From an uncultured Lachnospiraceae bacterium (GTDB taxonomy: Bacteria > Bacillota > Clostridia > Lachnospirales > Lachnospiraceae): a stretch of DNA of 64,000 nt. Position 1 is the first letter of the stretch; every line of letters starts with the position of its first letter. The notes under the pieces were generated by a model. It did not search any database. It was not told the origin of the DNA and was given only the letters and a program-made list of their open reading frames with translations. Below are positions 10,183 through 17,937 of this stretch, one piece after another. The stretch covers positions 1-64,000 of the forward strand of contig CAJUPJ010000013.1 in assembly GCA_910588655.1 (NCBI GenBank), read 5' to 3'. The translations under genes and the position numbers were made by a program.

Positions 10183-10467
10183 ATAATTTCCAGTTATTTT
10201 TTTGTTGGAAGACGGACGCAGGGTTTCTGTGTCCAGCTTAAACATATTCCATGACAGGGCACGCTCCCGCTACGTCAGCCCACGCAGCAGTGCATAGTAT
10301 CCCTATGCCACAAAAAAAGTAACATTTTTTGTGGCATTGAATACGGGATACAAGCACTGGCGGTGCTGAAGTGTCCCTGTCATGGAATATGTTTAAGCTG
10401 GAACACGCAAAACCTGCTGTATCCATCAGAATTACAAAAAACAGAATAGATAATAACTGGAAATTAT
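10183..10467 (-). repeat. Long hairpin repeat, arm A (first arm of composite 1)
   Basis: Bounded by perfect inverted 15-mers ATAATTTCCAGTTAT (10183-10197) and ATAACTGGAAATTAT (10453-10467). The stem holds ATTCCATGACAGGG / CCCTGTCATGGAAT, the asymmetric conserved core (GCTCCCGCTACGTCAGCCC on one side) and a tip CCACAAAAAAA / TTTTTTGTGG. Orientation is given as the strand on which the core reads GTAGCGG(A/G)AGCGTGC. Open frames inside are by-products of the palindrome. It lies between the convergent 3' ends of araC and a GH43 gene. Confidence 0.85.
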
Positions 10468-10587
10468 GGTGTGGGGAAAGTGATTTAGACGGACGGAAAC
10501 ATTTTGGTATTTTTTCTTTTAATTTCTGGATAACAGTAAATCTTGTAACAGGTAATAAGTGGCTGGCAGAATAATTCCCACCCCCCT
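10468..10587 (+). repeat. Conserved linker of composite repeat 1
   Basis: About 120 bases joining arms A and B. It begins with a GTGTGGGG-like stretch, has GATTTAGACGGACGGAAA and ends with GCAGAATAATTCCCAC. The same landmarks recur in the linker at 44063-44192 and, on the opposite strand, at 35260-35363, while the middle part differs. No gene is supported in it. Confidence 0.75.
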
Positions 10588-10868
10588 ATTTCCAGTTATC
10601 TTTTTATTTTGTGTTTTATTACAGGTTGCTGGTGACAGGTTTTGCGTGCCAGATGCCATCAATTATTCCGTACAGGGGCACTTTAACCCCGCCGGCATTT
10701 AGGCCCATATGTAACAGAAGAAACGTCAGTTTCTTTTGGGACATATGGGGTTTATGTGCCGTTGTGTGGGTTATCGTAGCGGAAGCGTGCCCCTGTACGG
10801 AATATTGTGGCTCTGGCACTAAAAACCGTCCGTCAGTCCAACACAAACAAAAGATAACTGGAAATTAT
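10588..10868 (+). repeat. Long hairpin repeat, arm B (second arm of composite 1)
   Basis: Inverted relative to arm A. It starts ATTTCCAGTTAT and ends ATAACTGGAAATTAT. The stem CCGTACAGGGGCAC / GTGCCCCTGTACGG flanks the core CGTAGCGGAAGCGTGC, and the tip is GAAAC-GTCA-GTTTC. It ends ten bases before the stop codon of the convergent GH43 gene, so composite 1 fills the whole gap between the two genes. Confidence 0.85.
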
Positions 10869-10877
10869 CAAATAAGT

Positions 10878-12431
10878 TTACATTGCATCGTATGAAAGCC
10901 ATGCAAAGTCTGCATAATTATTTCCATCCTCACCATTTGCAGATGCATACATTCCTATTGTGCATCCTACAAACCCGCCTGCTTCTTCTGTTGTATAAGG
11001 AAGCAGGTTTATGTTTCCTGCTGCCAGCACTTTTTCACTGCCTGTTTTTATCCATACTGATGCTGTCTGGTTTTCTGCCCTTAATACAATTTCTGCAAGG
11101 CCTTCCTGTCCAATTTCTGTTACAGCTAAAACATTGTCTTTGCCATGTATATGTTCCACAACATAGAAAGCCTTGTTATCATCTTTCTTCTTTATCTCCA
11201 TACGCAGATGGTTTTCATGGTTCTGGTAATAAACAAGCCCTGCACATTCATTGGCAGAAGGAGTGAATTCCAGTCCTGTACTTGCTTCAAAGCAATAATC
11301 TTTCTGGCGTATTCCAAGATAAGAAGCATTTGTTTTATCTTCTATCTTCCCTTTTCCTGCAAATAACCTTAAAAAGCCTTTTCTTGCATTTAATGAATAC
11401 TGGCTTTCATTTCTTGTGTGTATTCCAAGCAGCCTGTCATCCAGCTTGTTATCATAAAAATGCAGGTGGTCATGGTGTGAGATTTCATTGGCAAACCTGT
11501 ATTCATCAAATGGAAGTTCCATACTTTCACAAAGTTTTCCAATGCCTGCATTAATTACAGGCCAGCCATTTTCCCATGTTACCCTGGCAAGGAATGATTC
11601 CCTGCCCATGCTGCTATGGCGTTTGCATGGACGTGAAGCAAGCATTATTATATACCAGTTGCCATTGCCATCATCAACAAGGTCACCATGTCCTGCATAA
11701 ATTACAGGATAATCCATTCCAAGGTTTCTGTGTGTAAATACCGGGTTTCTTGGGCATCCTTCAAACCATCTGAACAATTCTTTGCTTCTTGCCACACTTA
11801 TGCTGTGTTCAGGGCCAGTACCTCCTTCTGCATGAAGCAGGTAATAATATCCATCAATTTTATAAATATGCGGGCCTTCTGGCCATATTACATCTTTTAC
11901 CGCACCTTTCCATATTGCCATGCTTTCACCTGTAAGCTTCATCTGGGAAAGGTCAAGCTCCTGTACCCATATTTCCCAGTCGCCGTTATAACGGACACCT
12001 TCCGGGTTTGGCCTTGTCCCTACATAATAGCATCTGCCATCTGTATCAAAGAAAAGGTCAGGGTCAATGCCTTTTGCTTCTTCCCCAAGATAATATGGCT
12101 TTGACCAAGGGCCTTCTGGCTTTTCTGCTGTTACTATAAAGTTGCCGCCATAGCTTACATTTGTTGTAATCATATAATATGTACCATTATTATAACGTAT
12201 AGACGGTGCATATATTCCTTCAGATATTTCACTTCCAGATAACGGAAGCTGCTCCTCCCTGTCCAGTATATTTCCAACCTGCTCCCAGTGTGCTAAATCT
12301 TTGCTGTGGAATATTGGAACTCCTGGAAAATATGCAAAACTTGAGTTAACTATATAATAATCTTCTCCTGCCCTGCATATAGACGGGTCAGGGTAAAAAC
12401 CGCTTAAAACCGGGTTTAATGCTGTTACCAT
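10878..12431 (-). CDS. GH43 beta-xylosidase (with C-terminal lectin-like domain)
   Basis: 517 residues. Five-bladed propeller with the three GH43 acidic residues visible: base D15 in FYPDPSI, D123 in GIDPDLFF and acid E185 in WPEGPHIYK. The last ~190 residues form the concanavalin-A-like domain typical of GH43 beta-xylosidases (FRFANE... through GCTIGMYAS). Expected to remove xylose from the non-reducing end of xylo-oligosaccharides, perhaps also arabinofuranose. No signal peptide. The ribosome-binding site AAGGAGG precedes ATG. The gene follows the SGNH esterase by 28 bases and is therefore in the same operon; its 3' end faces the hairpin composite, which may end the transcript. Confidence 0.92.
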   Translation of the reverse strand: MVTALNPVLSGFYPDPSICRAGEDYYIVNSSFAYFPGVPIFHSKDLAHWEQVGNILDREEQLPLSGSEISEGIYAPSIRYNNGTYYMITTNVSYGGNFIVTAEKPEGPWSKPYYLGEEAKGIDPDLFFDTDGRCYYVGTRPNPEGVRYNGDWEIWVQELDLSQMKLTGESMAIWKGAVKDVIWPEGPHIYKIDGYYYLLHAEGGTGPEHSISVARSKELFRWFEGCPRNPVFTHRNLGMDYPVIYAGHGDLVDDGNGNWYIIMLASRPCKRHSSMGRESFLARVTWENGWPVINAGIGKLCESMELPFDEYRFANEISHHDHLHFYDNKLDDRLLGIHTRNESQYSLNARKGFLRLFAGKGKIEDKTNASYLGIRQKDYCFEASTGLEFTPSANECAGLVYYQNHENHLRMEIKKKDDNKAFYVVEHIHGKDNVLAVTEIGQEGLAEIVLRAENQTASVWIKTGSEKVLAAGNINLLPYTTEEAGGFVGCTIGMYASANGEDGNNYADFAWLSYDAM

Positions 12432-12459
12432 TGTTTTTTCCTCCTTATTGTTATATGTT

Positions 12460-14175
12460 TTATTCTACATACCCAAAACCTAATATTGTACACTTCTTTT
12501 CCAAGTCTGCCTTGTCAATTTCTATATGGACAAGATGGCTGCCACTTGTACTTTCATTAATTATTAGCATTGGGTTACAATGCAGCCAGCCATTTACATA
12601 TGGGTCAGCCGTCCTGGTATATTTGCCATCCACATAAATATCTGCTTTGGCTGCGTCTTTTTCCCCTGAATCTTTAAACACAAGTACAAGTGATTTACAT
12701 GTAATTGTCATTTCAAAATAAGGCTGGCCTGTATTAGTCCCGTCATAGTGCCAGTTATATGGGAATTCTGGCACTAGTTCCAGGTTTGTATCCATTTCAA
12801 CACATTGCAGTATTTTATCTGTAGCCGTAAAACCTCCTGGCTTTATTTCTGCTTTCTTATATGTATTTCTCTTATCTAAAAGCTTAATTTTCTCAAATGT
12901 ATTTCCTACAACTGGCTCTTTTAATAATAATTTTTCTGTGCTGTTTTCTCCGTCTGCCCCATTTACATTTGCTTCTGCTTGTTCTATAAGATAAAACAGA
13001 CATTCTGCCATAATTTTATGCCCTGTATTAGAAGGATGGTAAATATCATAAAAATACTGGCTTTTTGTTAATACCCTGCCTTCGCCATCTTTTTTATAAA
13101 ACTGGCCTGTTACTGCATTTTTTATACTAACCATTGGCAGGTTATAATTCCTGCCAATAGGAATCATGCGTTCCTGTAAATTTTCATCATTGGCAAATAC
13201 GGAAAATAATAATATTACGGCTGGCTTGTTACGCTGGTTTAATGCCTTTTTGACAAGGCTTTCATAAAAATCACCTTTTGTTTCATCACCTTCGTCGTTT
13301 ACTGCAAATTCAATTATAATTATATCTGGTTCTACTGTATTATCCCTTAATACATCACGTTCAAAACGTATTATCCCAAGTTCTGAAGGAGTGCCGCCAA
13401 CACCAGCTTTAATAAAATGTACATTATTACCAGAACCAAATTTATCCTTAAACAGGCTATATGATTTGTAGGCATAACATTCTGTATTTATTGGTGCTGC
13501 ACCTGCACCTTGTGTAATTGAACCGCCTATATATGCAACACATGTTTCCTTACCGCTTTTTGCACGGTTTATAGCCTTTACCAGTCTTTCTGTATCACCA
13601 TAAGACACAATGGAATTTGCTAACATATCTTTATATTCCTGCGAATTAAAGTCGGTCTCACTTTCCTCATCTGCTTCTGGCGCATAAAACCCATCGTTAA
13701 GATATAGCCTTACACTTAGTCTGGCAAGCTGTTCTGGTTTTTCCATAATAACCTTAATCTGCCCTGGAATAAAATCATCTTCTTTCCATGTAATACCAGA
13801 CAGATAAATCCTTTTTTCTATACCATCACCATTTAAAGATAGATTTAATATTGTACCACCGCCATAAATATCATTTTTGCCATACATCTGGAAAGCAAAC
13901 AGTACATTTTCTGAAGGTTCTTTAGTTTCCACTGAAACGCCTATGCTGTGTACCAGTTTCCTGAAACCTTCCACACTGTTTAAAAGGGAAAGTTCTTCTT
14001 CACTAGTAATCCCTCCTGTAATCTGGGCACTATTGGCAAGCCTGCCATCACTCTGGTATAGATATTGTATTCCTCTTCCATCCTCCATTTTTGTGCCAAA
14101 TATATCTTTATTTTTTATAATATAGAAAAAATCCCTTCTTTTTTCTGGGTCTTTTGGTGCTGCTGGAATATTCAT
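12460..14175 (-). CDS. SGNH/GDSL hydrolase, probable carbohydrate acetyl esterase
   Basis: 571 residues without a signal peptide. Residues ~90-165 form a beta domain; the SGNH esterase core follows with all four blocks: nucleophile S219 in YIGGSITQGAG, Gly in AGVGGTPSE, Asn in EFAVNDEG, and the Asp/His pair in DIYHPSNTGH. A C-terminal beta-sandwich (~residues 440-571, with DIYVDGKYTRTADPY) resembles an appended carbohydrate-binding domain. In this locus the most likely job is removal of acetyl groups from xylo-oligosaccharides, similar in layout to multi-domain CE2/CE17-type esterases, though the exact family cannot be told by eye. Ribosome-binding site GAGGTGGG is present. It lies between the chemoreceptor and a GH43 gene. 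Confidence 0.82.
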   Translation of the reverse strand: MNIPAAPKDPEKRRDFFYIIKNKDIFGTKMEDGRGIQYLYQSDGRLANSAQITGGITSEEELSLLNSVEGFRKLVHSIGVSVETKEPSENVLFAFQMYGKNDIYGGGTILNLSLNGDGIEKRIYLSGITWKEDDFIPGQIKVIMEKPEQLARLSVRLYLNDGFYAPEADEESETDFNSQEYKDMLANSIVSYGDTERLVKAINRAKSGKETCVAYIGGSITQGAGAAPINTECYAYKSYSLFKDKFGSGNNVHFIKAGVGGTPSELGIIRFERDVLRDNTVEPDIIIIEFAVNDEGDETKGDFYESLVKKALNQRNKPAVILLFSVFANDENLQERMIPIGRNYNLPMVSIKNAVTGQFYKKDGEGRVLTKSQYFYDIYHPSNTGHKIMAECLFYLIEQAEANVNGADGENSTEKLLLKEPVVGNTFEKIKLLDKRNTYKKAEIKPGGFTATDKILQCVEMDTNLELVPEFPYNWHYDGTNTGQPYFEMTITCKSLVLVFKDSGEKDAAKADIYVDGKYTRTADPYVNGWLHCNPMLIINESTSGSHLVHIEIDKADLEKKCTILGFGYVE

Positions 14176-14285
14176 AACCCACCTCTTTTCTGCGTTTTAT
14201 GCATTATCCTGCAATATCCTGCACAATCCATAAATATCTGTTTACAGGAATATGTATTGCAGATATCATTTTACTTTTTTTAATT

Positions 14286-16352
14286 CTATAACTGGAATGA
14301 GCCCAGTATTTCGACAAGGAAATCTGCCTTTGTCCTAAGCTGTTTAGCTGATTCATCTAAATCCTTAACTGCACTTTCCTGTTTCTGCACTGTAACGCTT
14401 ACATTATCTGAACATGCTGCTGTTTCAGCAGATACAGCAGATATATCTTCCATAGTGCCAAGTGTTTTATTTCTTGATGTGTCCATATTGTATACATTGT
14501 TTGTTATTACTTCCAGTGCATCTGACAGTCTGGCAATCTGCTTTCTAATCTGCATAAATGAATTTGTAGTACCTGAAACTACACCAGTCTGTGAAGATAC
14601 AGCTTCTTCAGCTTCTTTTGCAGTTGAAACTACTTCACTAGTCTGTTTTACAATTTCATTGACAATCTCAGAAATCTGCCCTGCTGACTCCAGGCACTGG
14701 TCAGAAAGCTTCCTTATCTCCTCTGCTACAACTGCAAACCCCCTGCCTGCATCACCAGCACGTGCTGCCTCAATAGAAGCATTAATTGAAAGCAGGTTTG
14801 TCTGTTCTGATATGGAATTAATAGCAGAAACTATTGTACTTATTGACTTTGATTTCTTTTCCAGTTCCTGTATTGAAGCTATAACATCTTTGGTTATATC
14901 TGTAGTTTTGCCAGCACTTCCGCCAAGCCCATTTACCAGCTCTATTCCAAGGCTTATAGTTTCACCTGCTTCTTCTGCCAGTTTTCCTATTTCTTCTGTA
15001 TTGGTGCTTACACTTGTAATTATGCCAGAAAGCATTTCCATATTGCCAAGACAGTCTGCTGAACCAGTATCCAGCCTGCTTACACCTGTTTCAATTTCAG
15101 AAACAGCCTCTTTAATATTCTTTGCAGTTTCCATAAACAGTCCTGCCGATTTTGTAACATAAGAAATAGTATCATTCAATTCACTGCTTACCCCTTTTAC
15201 ATCCTCAAGAATAGCCTTCATCTGGCTTGCTGTCTGGTTTACACCACCACATAAAAGACCAAACTCATCTTTGCTTTTTATTTCAAGCTGTACTGTTAAA
15301 TCACCACTTGCAATTTTACGGAGTTTTTGTAAAATATAATTTATTATTCCAGATATTTTTTTAGAAATCAAAAGCCCTAATATTAATGCTAATACAGCAA
15401 ATATACCTGAAACCACAGCAGATACCATTTTTATGTCTGCTGCCTCATCAAGCAGGCGCTTTGACGGGATAATGGCAGCGACAACCGCACCTCCCGTTTC
15501 CATTTTCCCATAGACAAATAAATTCTCCCTGCCGCCAAATTTTATTATCTGGTTTCCTGTTGGTTCTTCTGAACTGGCCGCCTTGTTATAAACATCAGTG
15601 CCATATATTAAACTGCCATTGTCTTCCTTGCCAGGTTCTGAATAAAACTCCTTGCCATCGCTTGTTATTAACGCTACATATCCGTCCTTGCCTGTATCTA
15701 TTGACTGTAATGCACTGCGGATAAATTCTGCACCAATATCCACTATAATGCATACCTGCTGCCCCTGGAACTTCCTTGCAATCCTGACACCATAAGAATT
15801 TGTTTCTATTCCTAGTACCCCGTCTGCTTCTTTGTCCTGCCCGAATATAAACCATTCATTAGGGTTTTCATTAACCTTGCTGCCCTGTTTAGTTCCAATA
15901 TATGCACTATAGGCATCATAAGGCAGTAAAGCTTCAACTCCCTGTAAGCTTCTTCCGCCATCCGCAATAAAATACGCCCCGTCCACCTTAGAATCTACAG
16001 ACAGTTTGCTTACAAGCCTGCCATTATATTTTCTCTGTAATGTTTTCGCCTCAATTAAATCCATTTTGCCGCCAAAAAACATCGTTAAACTGCTGTCTGT
16101 AAAGTAATTCTTAAATTCATCTATTTCACTTGAAACAGCAAGGTTTATATATTTCTGCTGCATATCTGCTGTATGGCTTATAGACTTTTTATAACTGTTA
16201 ATAACCGCCTTTGAGGCACTGTTATAAGAAACAATGCCAAGTACAAGTATGCCGATTACAGGAATTAAAAAGCAAGCAATAAGGCGCAGTGAAATACTTC
16301 TGTAAAATGGTATTTCTAAAGTACGCTTTTCTTTACTATGTTTCTTTTTCAT
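14286..16352 (-). CDS. Methyl-accepting chemotaxis protein
   Basis: 688 residues. N-terminal membrane segment (~22-45), a large Cache-type extracellular sensor (~45-310), a second membrane segment (~312-335), HAMP (ending KSKDEFGLLCGGVNQTA) and a signalling domain whose hairpin tip carries SEQTNLLSINASIEAARAGD and GRGFAVVAEEIRKLSDQ. It signals to CheA/CheW to bias swimming. Its start lies inside the end of the upstream GH43 gene (17-base overlap), so it is co-translated with xylan-degrading enzymes; this suggests taxis toward xylan fragments. The ligand itself cannot be read from sequence. Confidence 0.93.
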   Translation of the reverse strand: MKKKHSKEKRTLEIPFYRSISLRLIACFLIPVIGILVLGIVSYNSASKAVINSYKKSISHTADMQQKYINLAVSSEIDEFKNYFTDSSLTMFFGGKMDLIEAKTLQRKYNGRLVSKLSVDSKVDGAYFIADGGRSLQGVEALLPYDAYSAYIGTKQGSKVNENPNEWFIFGQDKEADGVLGIETNSYGVRIARKFQGQQVCIIVDIGAEFIRSALQSIDTGKDGYVALITSDGKEFYSEPGKEDNGSLIYGTDVYNKAASSEEPTGNQIIKFGGRENLFVYGKMETGGAVVAAIIPSKRLLDEAADIKMVSAVVSGIFAVLALILGLLISKKISGIINYILQKLRKIASGDLTVQLEIKSKDEFGLLCGGVNQTASQMKAILEDVKGVSSELNDTISYVTKSAGLFMETAKNIKEAVSEIETGVSRLDTGSADCLGNMEMLSGIITSVSTNTEEIGKLAEEAGETISLGIELVNGLGGSAGKTTDITKDVIASIQELEKKSKSISTIVSAINSISEQTNLLSINASIEAARAGDAGRGFAVVAEEIRKLSDQCLESAGQISEIVNEIVKQTSEVVSTAKEAEEAVSSQTGVVSGTTNSFMQIRKQIARLSDALEVITNNVYNMDTSRNKTLGTMEDISAVSAETAACSDNVSVTVQKQESAVKDLDESAKQLRTKADFLVEILGSFQL

Positions 16353-17901
16353 TTAAAACGCCTCCTGCCCCCTGTTGTTTATAACATGAAAAACCTGCCA
16401 CCCCGCCAGCCGTACATGAGGAATAATATGCCAGTGCAAACCTGTAACCTGTAAAGTGGTCAAGTGTAAAAACCATTTTTAAAGGCTTCCCAATACATTT
16501 CCACTGTCCGTTTTCCATATAGAAAAAAACTGCTTCATCCTTCCCTCCTGTAAAATCACATTCAATCTTTAAACGGGCATGGCTGCCTTCTGCCTGGACT
16601 CTTGCACATTCATAAGGAGGACTGTTATCATAACTTCCCATGCCTGTTCCGGTACTGTCCTCAGACAGGCCCTTTTTCTGGAGCACTATTTCATAAAAAC
16701 CGTCCCTTTTTGTTAATGCCAGAAATCCATAAAACCCTTGTAACGCACATATGCCTGCATAATCGCCATTATTTAAACTGCTTCCATCTACCTGTACTTC
16801 TGCCATACATGCAGGGCCATGCATACGTTGTGTTAGTGTATTTTTTGCCTTTGTAACATTAATACATGTCCTGTCCGTTTCCAGTGTTAAGTATCCAGGC
16901 TTTTTTGTAACCGACCACAATTTATTATCTGGTTCATGGTTCCACTGCCACACTTTTTTTAAACTAACTTTTCCATTAATATCTGGCATATAACTGAAAT
17001 TGTCACTTTCATTTAATGGTTTGTACACATGTCCAGGTTTTACAGGTCTGATATCTACGCTTAATGGGACTTTCCCGTTGTCTGGCACTGGAAATCCGTT
17101 TTCAAAATGCATCGGCACTAAAACAGGACATCTGCCAACAGCCCCCCTGTCCTGGAAAAACATGCCATACCACTTACCATTGTGTGCCTGCACAATCCCT
17201 CCTTGTGCAACACCACAGTCTTTGTAATTAAATGCGTCATCCAGTATATCACCACCTGTAAATTCCCCTTCCAGTGACTCTGCCATATAACATGCTTCAG
17301 TACGCCGTCCGCCTTTTGCCCAGTGTATAAAAAAGGCATAGTATTTTCCATTAATCTTATATAAATGTGTCCCCTCAAAACCAAGCTTATAATTATCTGT
17401 ATCTTCAAGAACCATACGGTTTAACCCGCCTTCCAGCGGTGCTGAGAGGTCTGGTTTTAACTCTGTAATATAAATCTGGCGGTTTCCATACATTATATAA
17501 ACCCTGCCATCATCATCAAATAACAGTGAGCAGTCATGGTAAAACCCTTCTATATACTGTTTCTTCCAAGGGCCACAGATGTTTTCTGCCTGGTATAAAT
17601 ATGTCCTGCCTGTATCATTTGCAACAAAACATACATAAAAAACCCCTTTATAATACCTGAGGGAAGCTGCCCACATGCCTTTCCCATATACTCCCATGCC
17701 ATCAGAAAGAGTCTGTCCCTCCGTGCTGTCAAGTGTATCAAACACATATGACAATATTTCCCAGTGGCATAAATCATAAGAACGCAGGATTACTGCCCCT
17801 GGCATAAAATGCATTGTTGTGCTAACCATATAATATGTATCTTCTACACATATTACATCTATATCAGGATAATCTGACCATATAACTGGATTTTCAACCA
17901 T
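16336..17901 (-). CDS. GH43 family beta-xylosidase/arabinofuranosidase (GH43_10-like)
   Basis: 521 residues with a GH43 propeller: candidate base D13 in DYPDIDV, D123 in FYHDCSLLFDDDG, acid E176 in GFEGTHLYK. The C-terminal ~200 residues are a second beta-sandwich. The N-terminal signature YPDIDVICVEDTYYMVSTTMH is the form I associate with subfamily 10 enzymes acting on decorated xylo-oligosaccharides; the subfamily is tentative. No signal peptide. It lies 36 bases after the esterase-GH43 fusion gene and overlaps the chemoreceptor gene by 17 bases, so it sits mid-operon. The ribosome-binding site is weak (GAAAGG, far from ATG). Confidence 0.88.
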   Translation of the reverse strand: MVENPVIWSDYPDIDVICVEDTYYMVSTTMHFMPGAVILRSYDLCHWEILSYVFDTLDSTEGQTLSDGMGVYGKGMWAASLRYYKGVFYVCFVANDTGRTYLYQAENICGPWKKQYIEGFYHDCSLLFDDDGRVYIMYGNRQIYITELKPDLSAPLEGGLNRMVLEDTDNYKLGFEGTHLYKINGKYYAFFIHWAKGGRRTEACYMAESLEGEFTGGDILDDAFNYKDCGVAQGGIVQAHNGKWYGMFFQDRGAVGRCPVLVPMHFENGFPVPDNGKVPLSVDIRPVKPGHVYKPLNESDNFSYMPDINGKVSLKKVWQWNHEPDNKLWSVTKKPGYLTLETDRTCINVTKAKNTLTQRMHGPACMAEVQVDGSSLNNGDYAGICALQGFYGFLALTKRDGFYEIVLQKKGLSEDSTGTGMGSYDNSPPYECARVQAEGSHARLKIECDFTGGKDEAVFFYMENGQWKCIGKPLKMVFTLDHFTGYRFALAYYSSCTAGGVAGFSCYKQQGAGGVLNEKET

Positions 17902-17937
17902 ATAAATACCATGCCTTTCTATTTGCAGTACTTCTGT

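Noticed and set aside
10238..10895. Open frames of 60-95 codons on both strands inside the hairpin arms
   Set aside because: They mirror each other across the palindrome, lack ribosome-binding sites and are not kept between copies.
14281..14297. ATAACTGGAA at the end of the chemoreceptor gene, like the repeat end
   Set aside because: Only 10 of 15 bases match and it lies in the coding end with no arm beside it; chance is likely.
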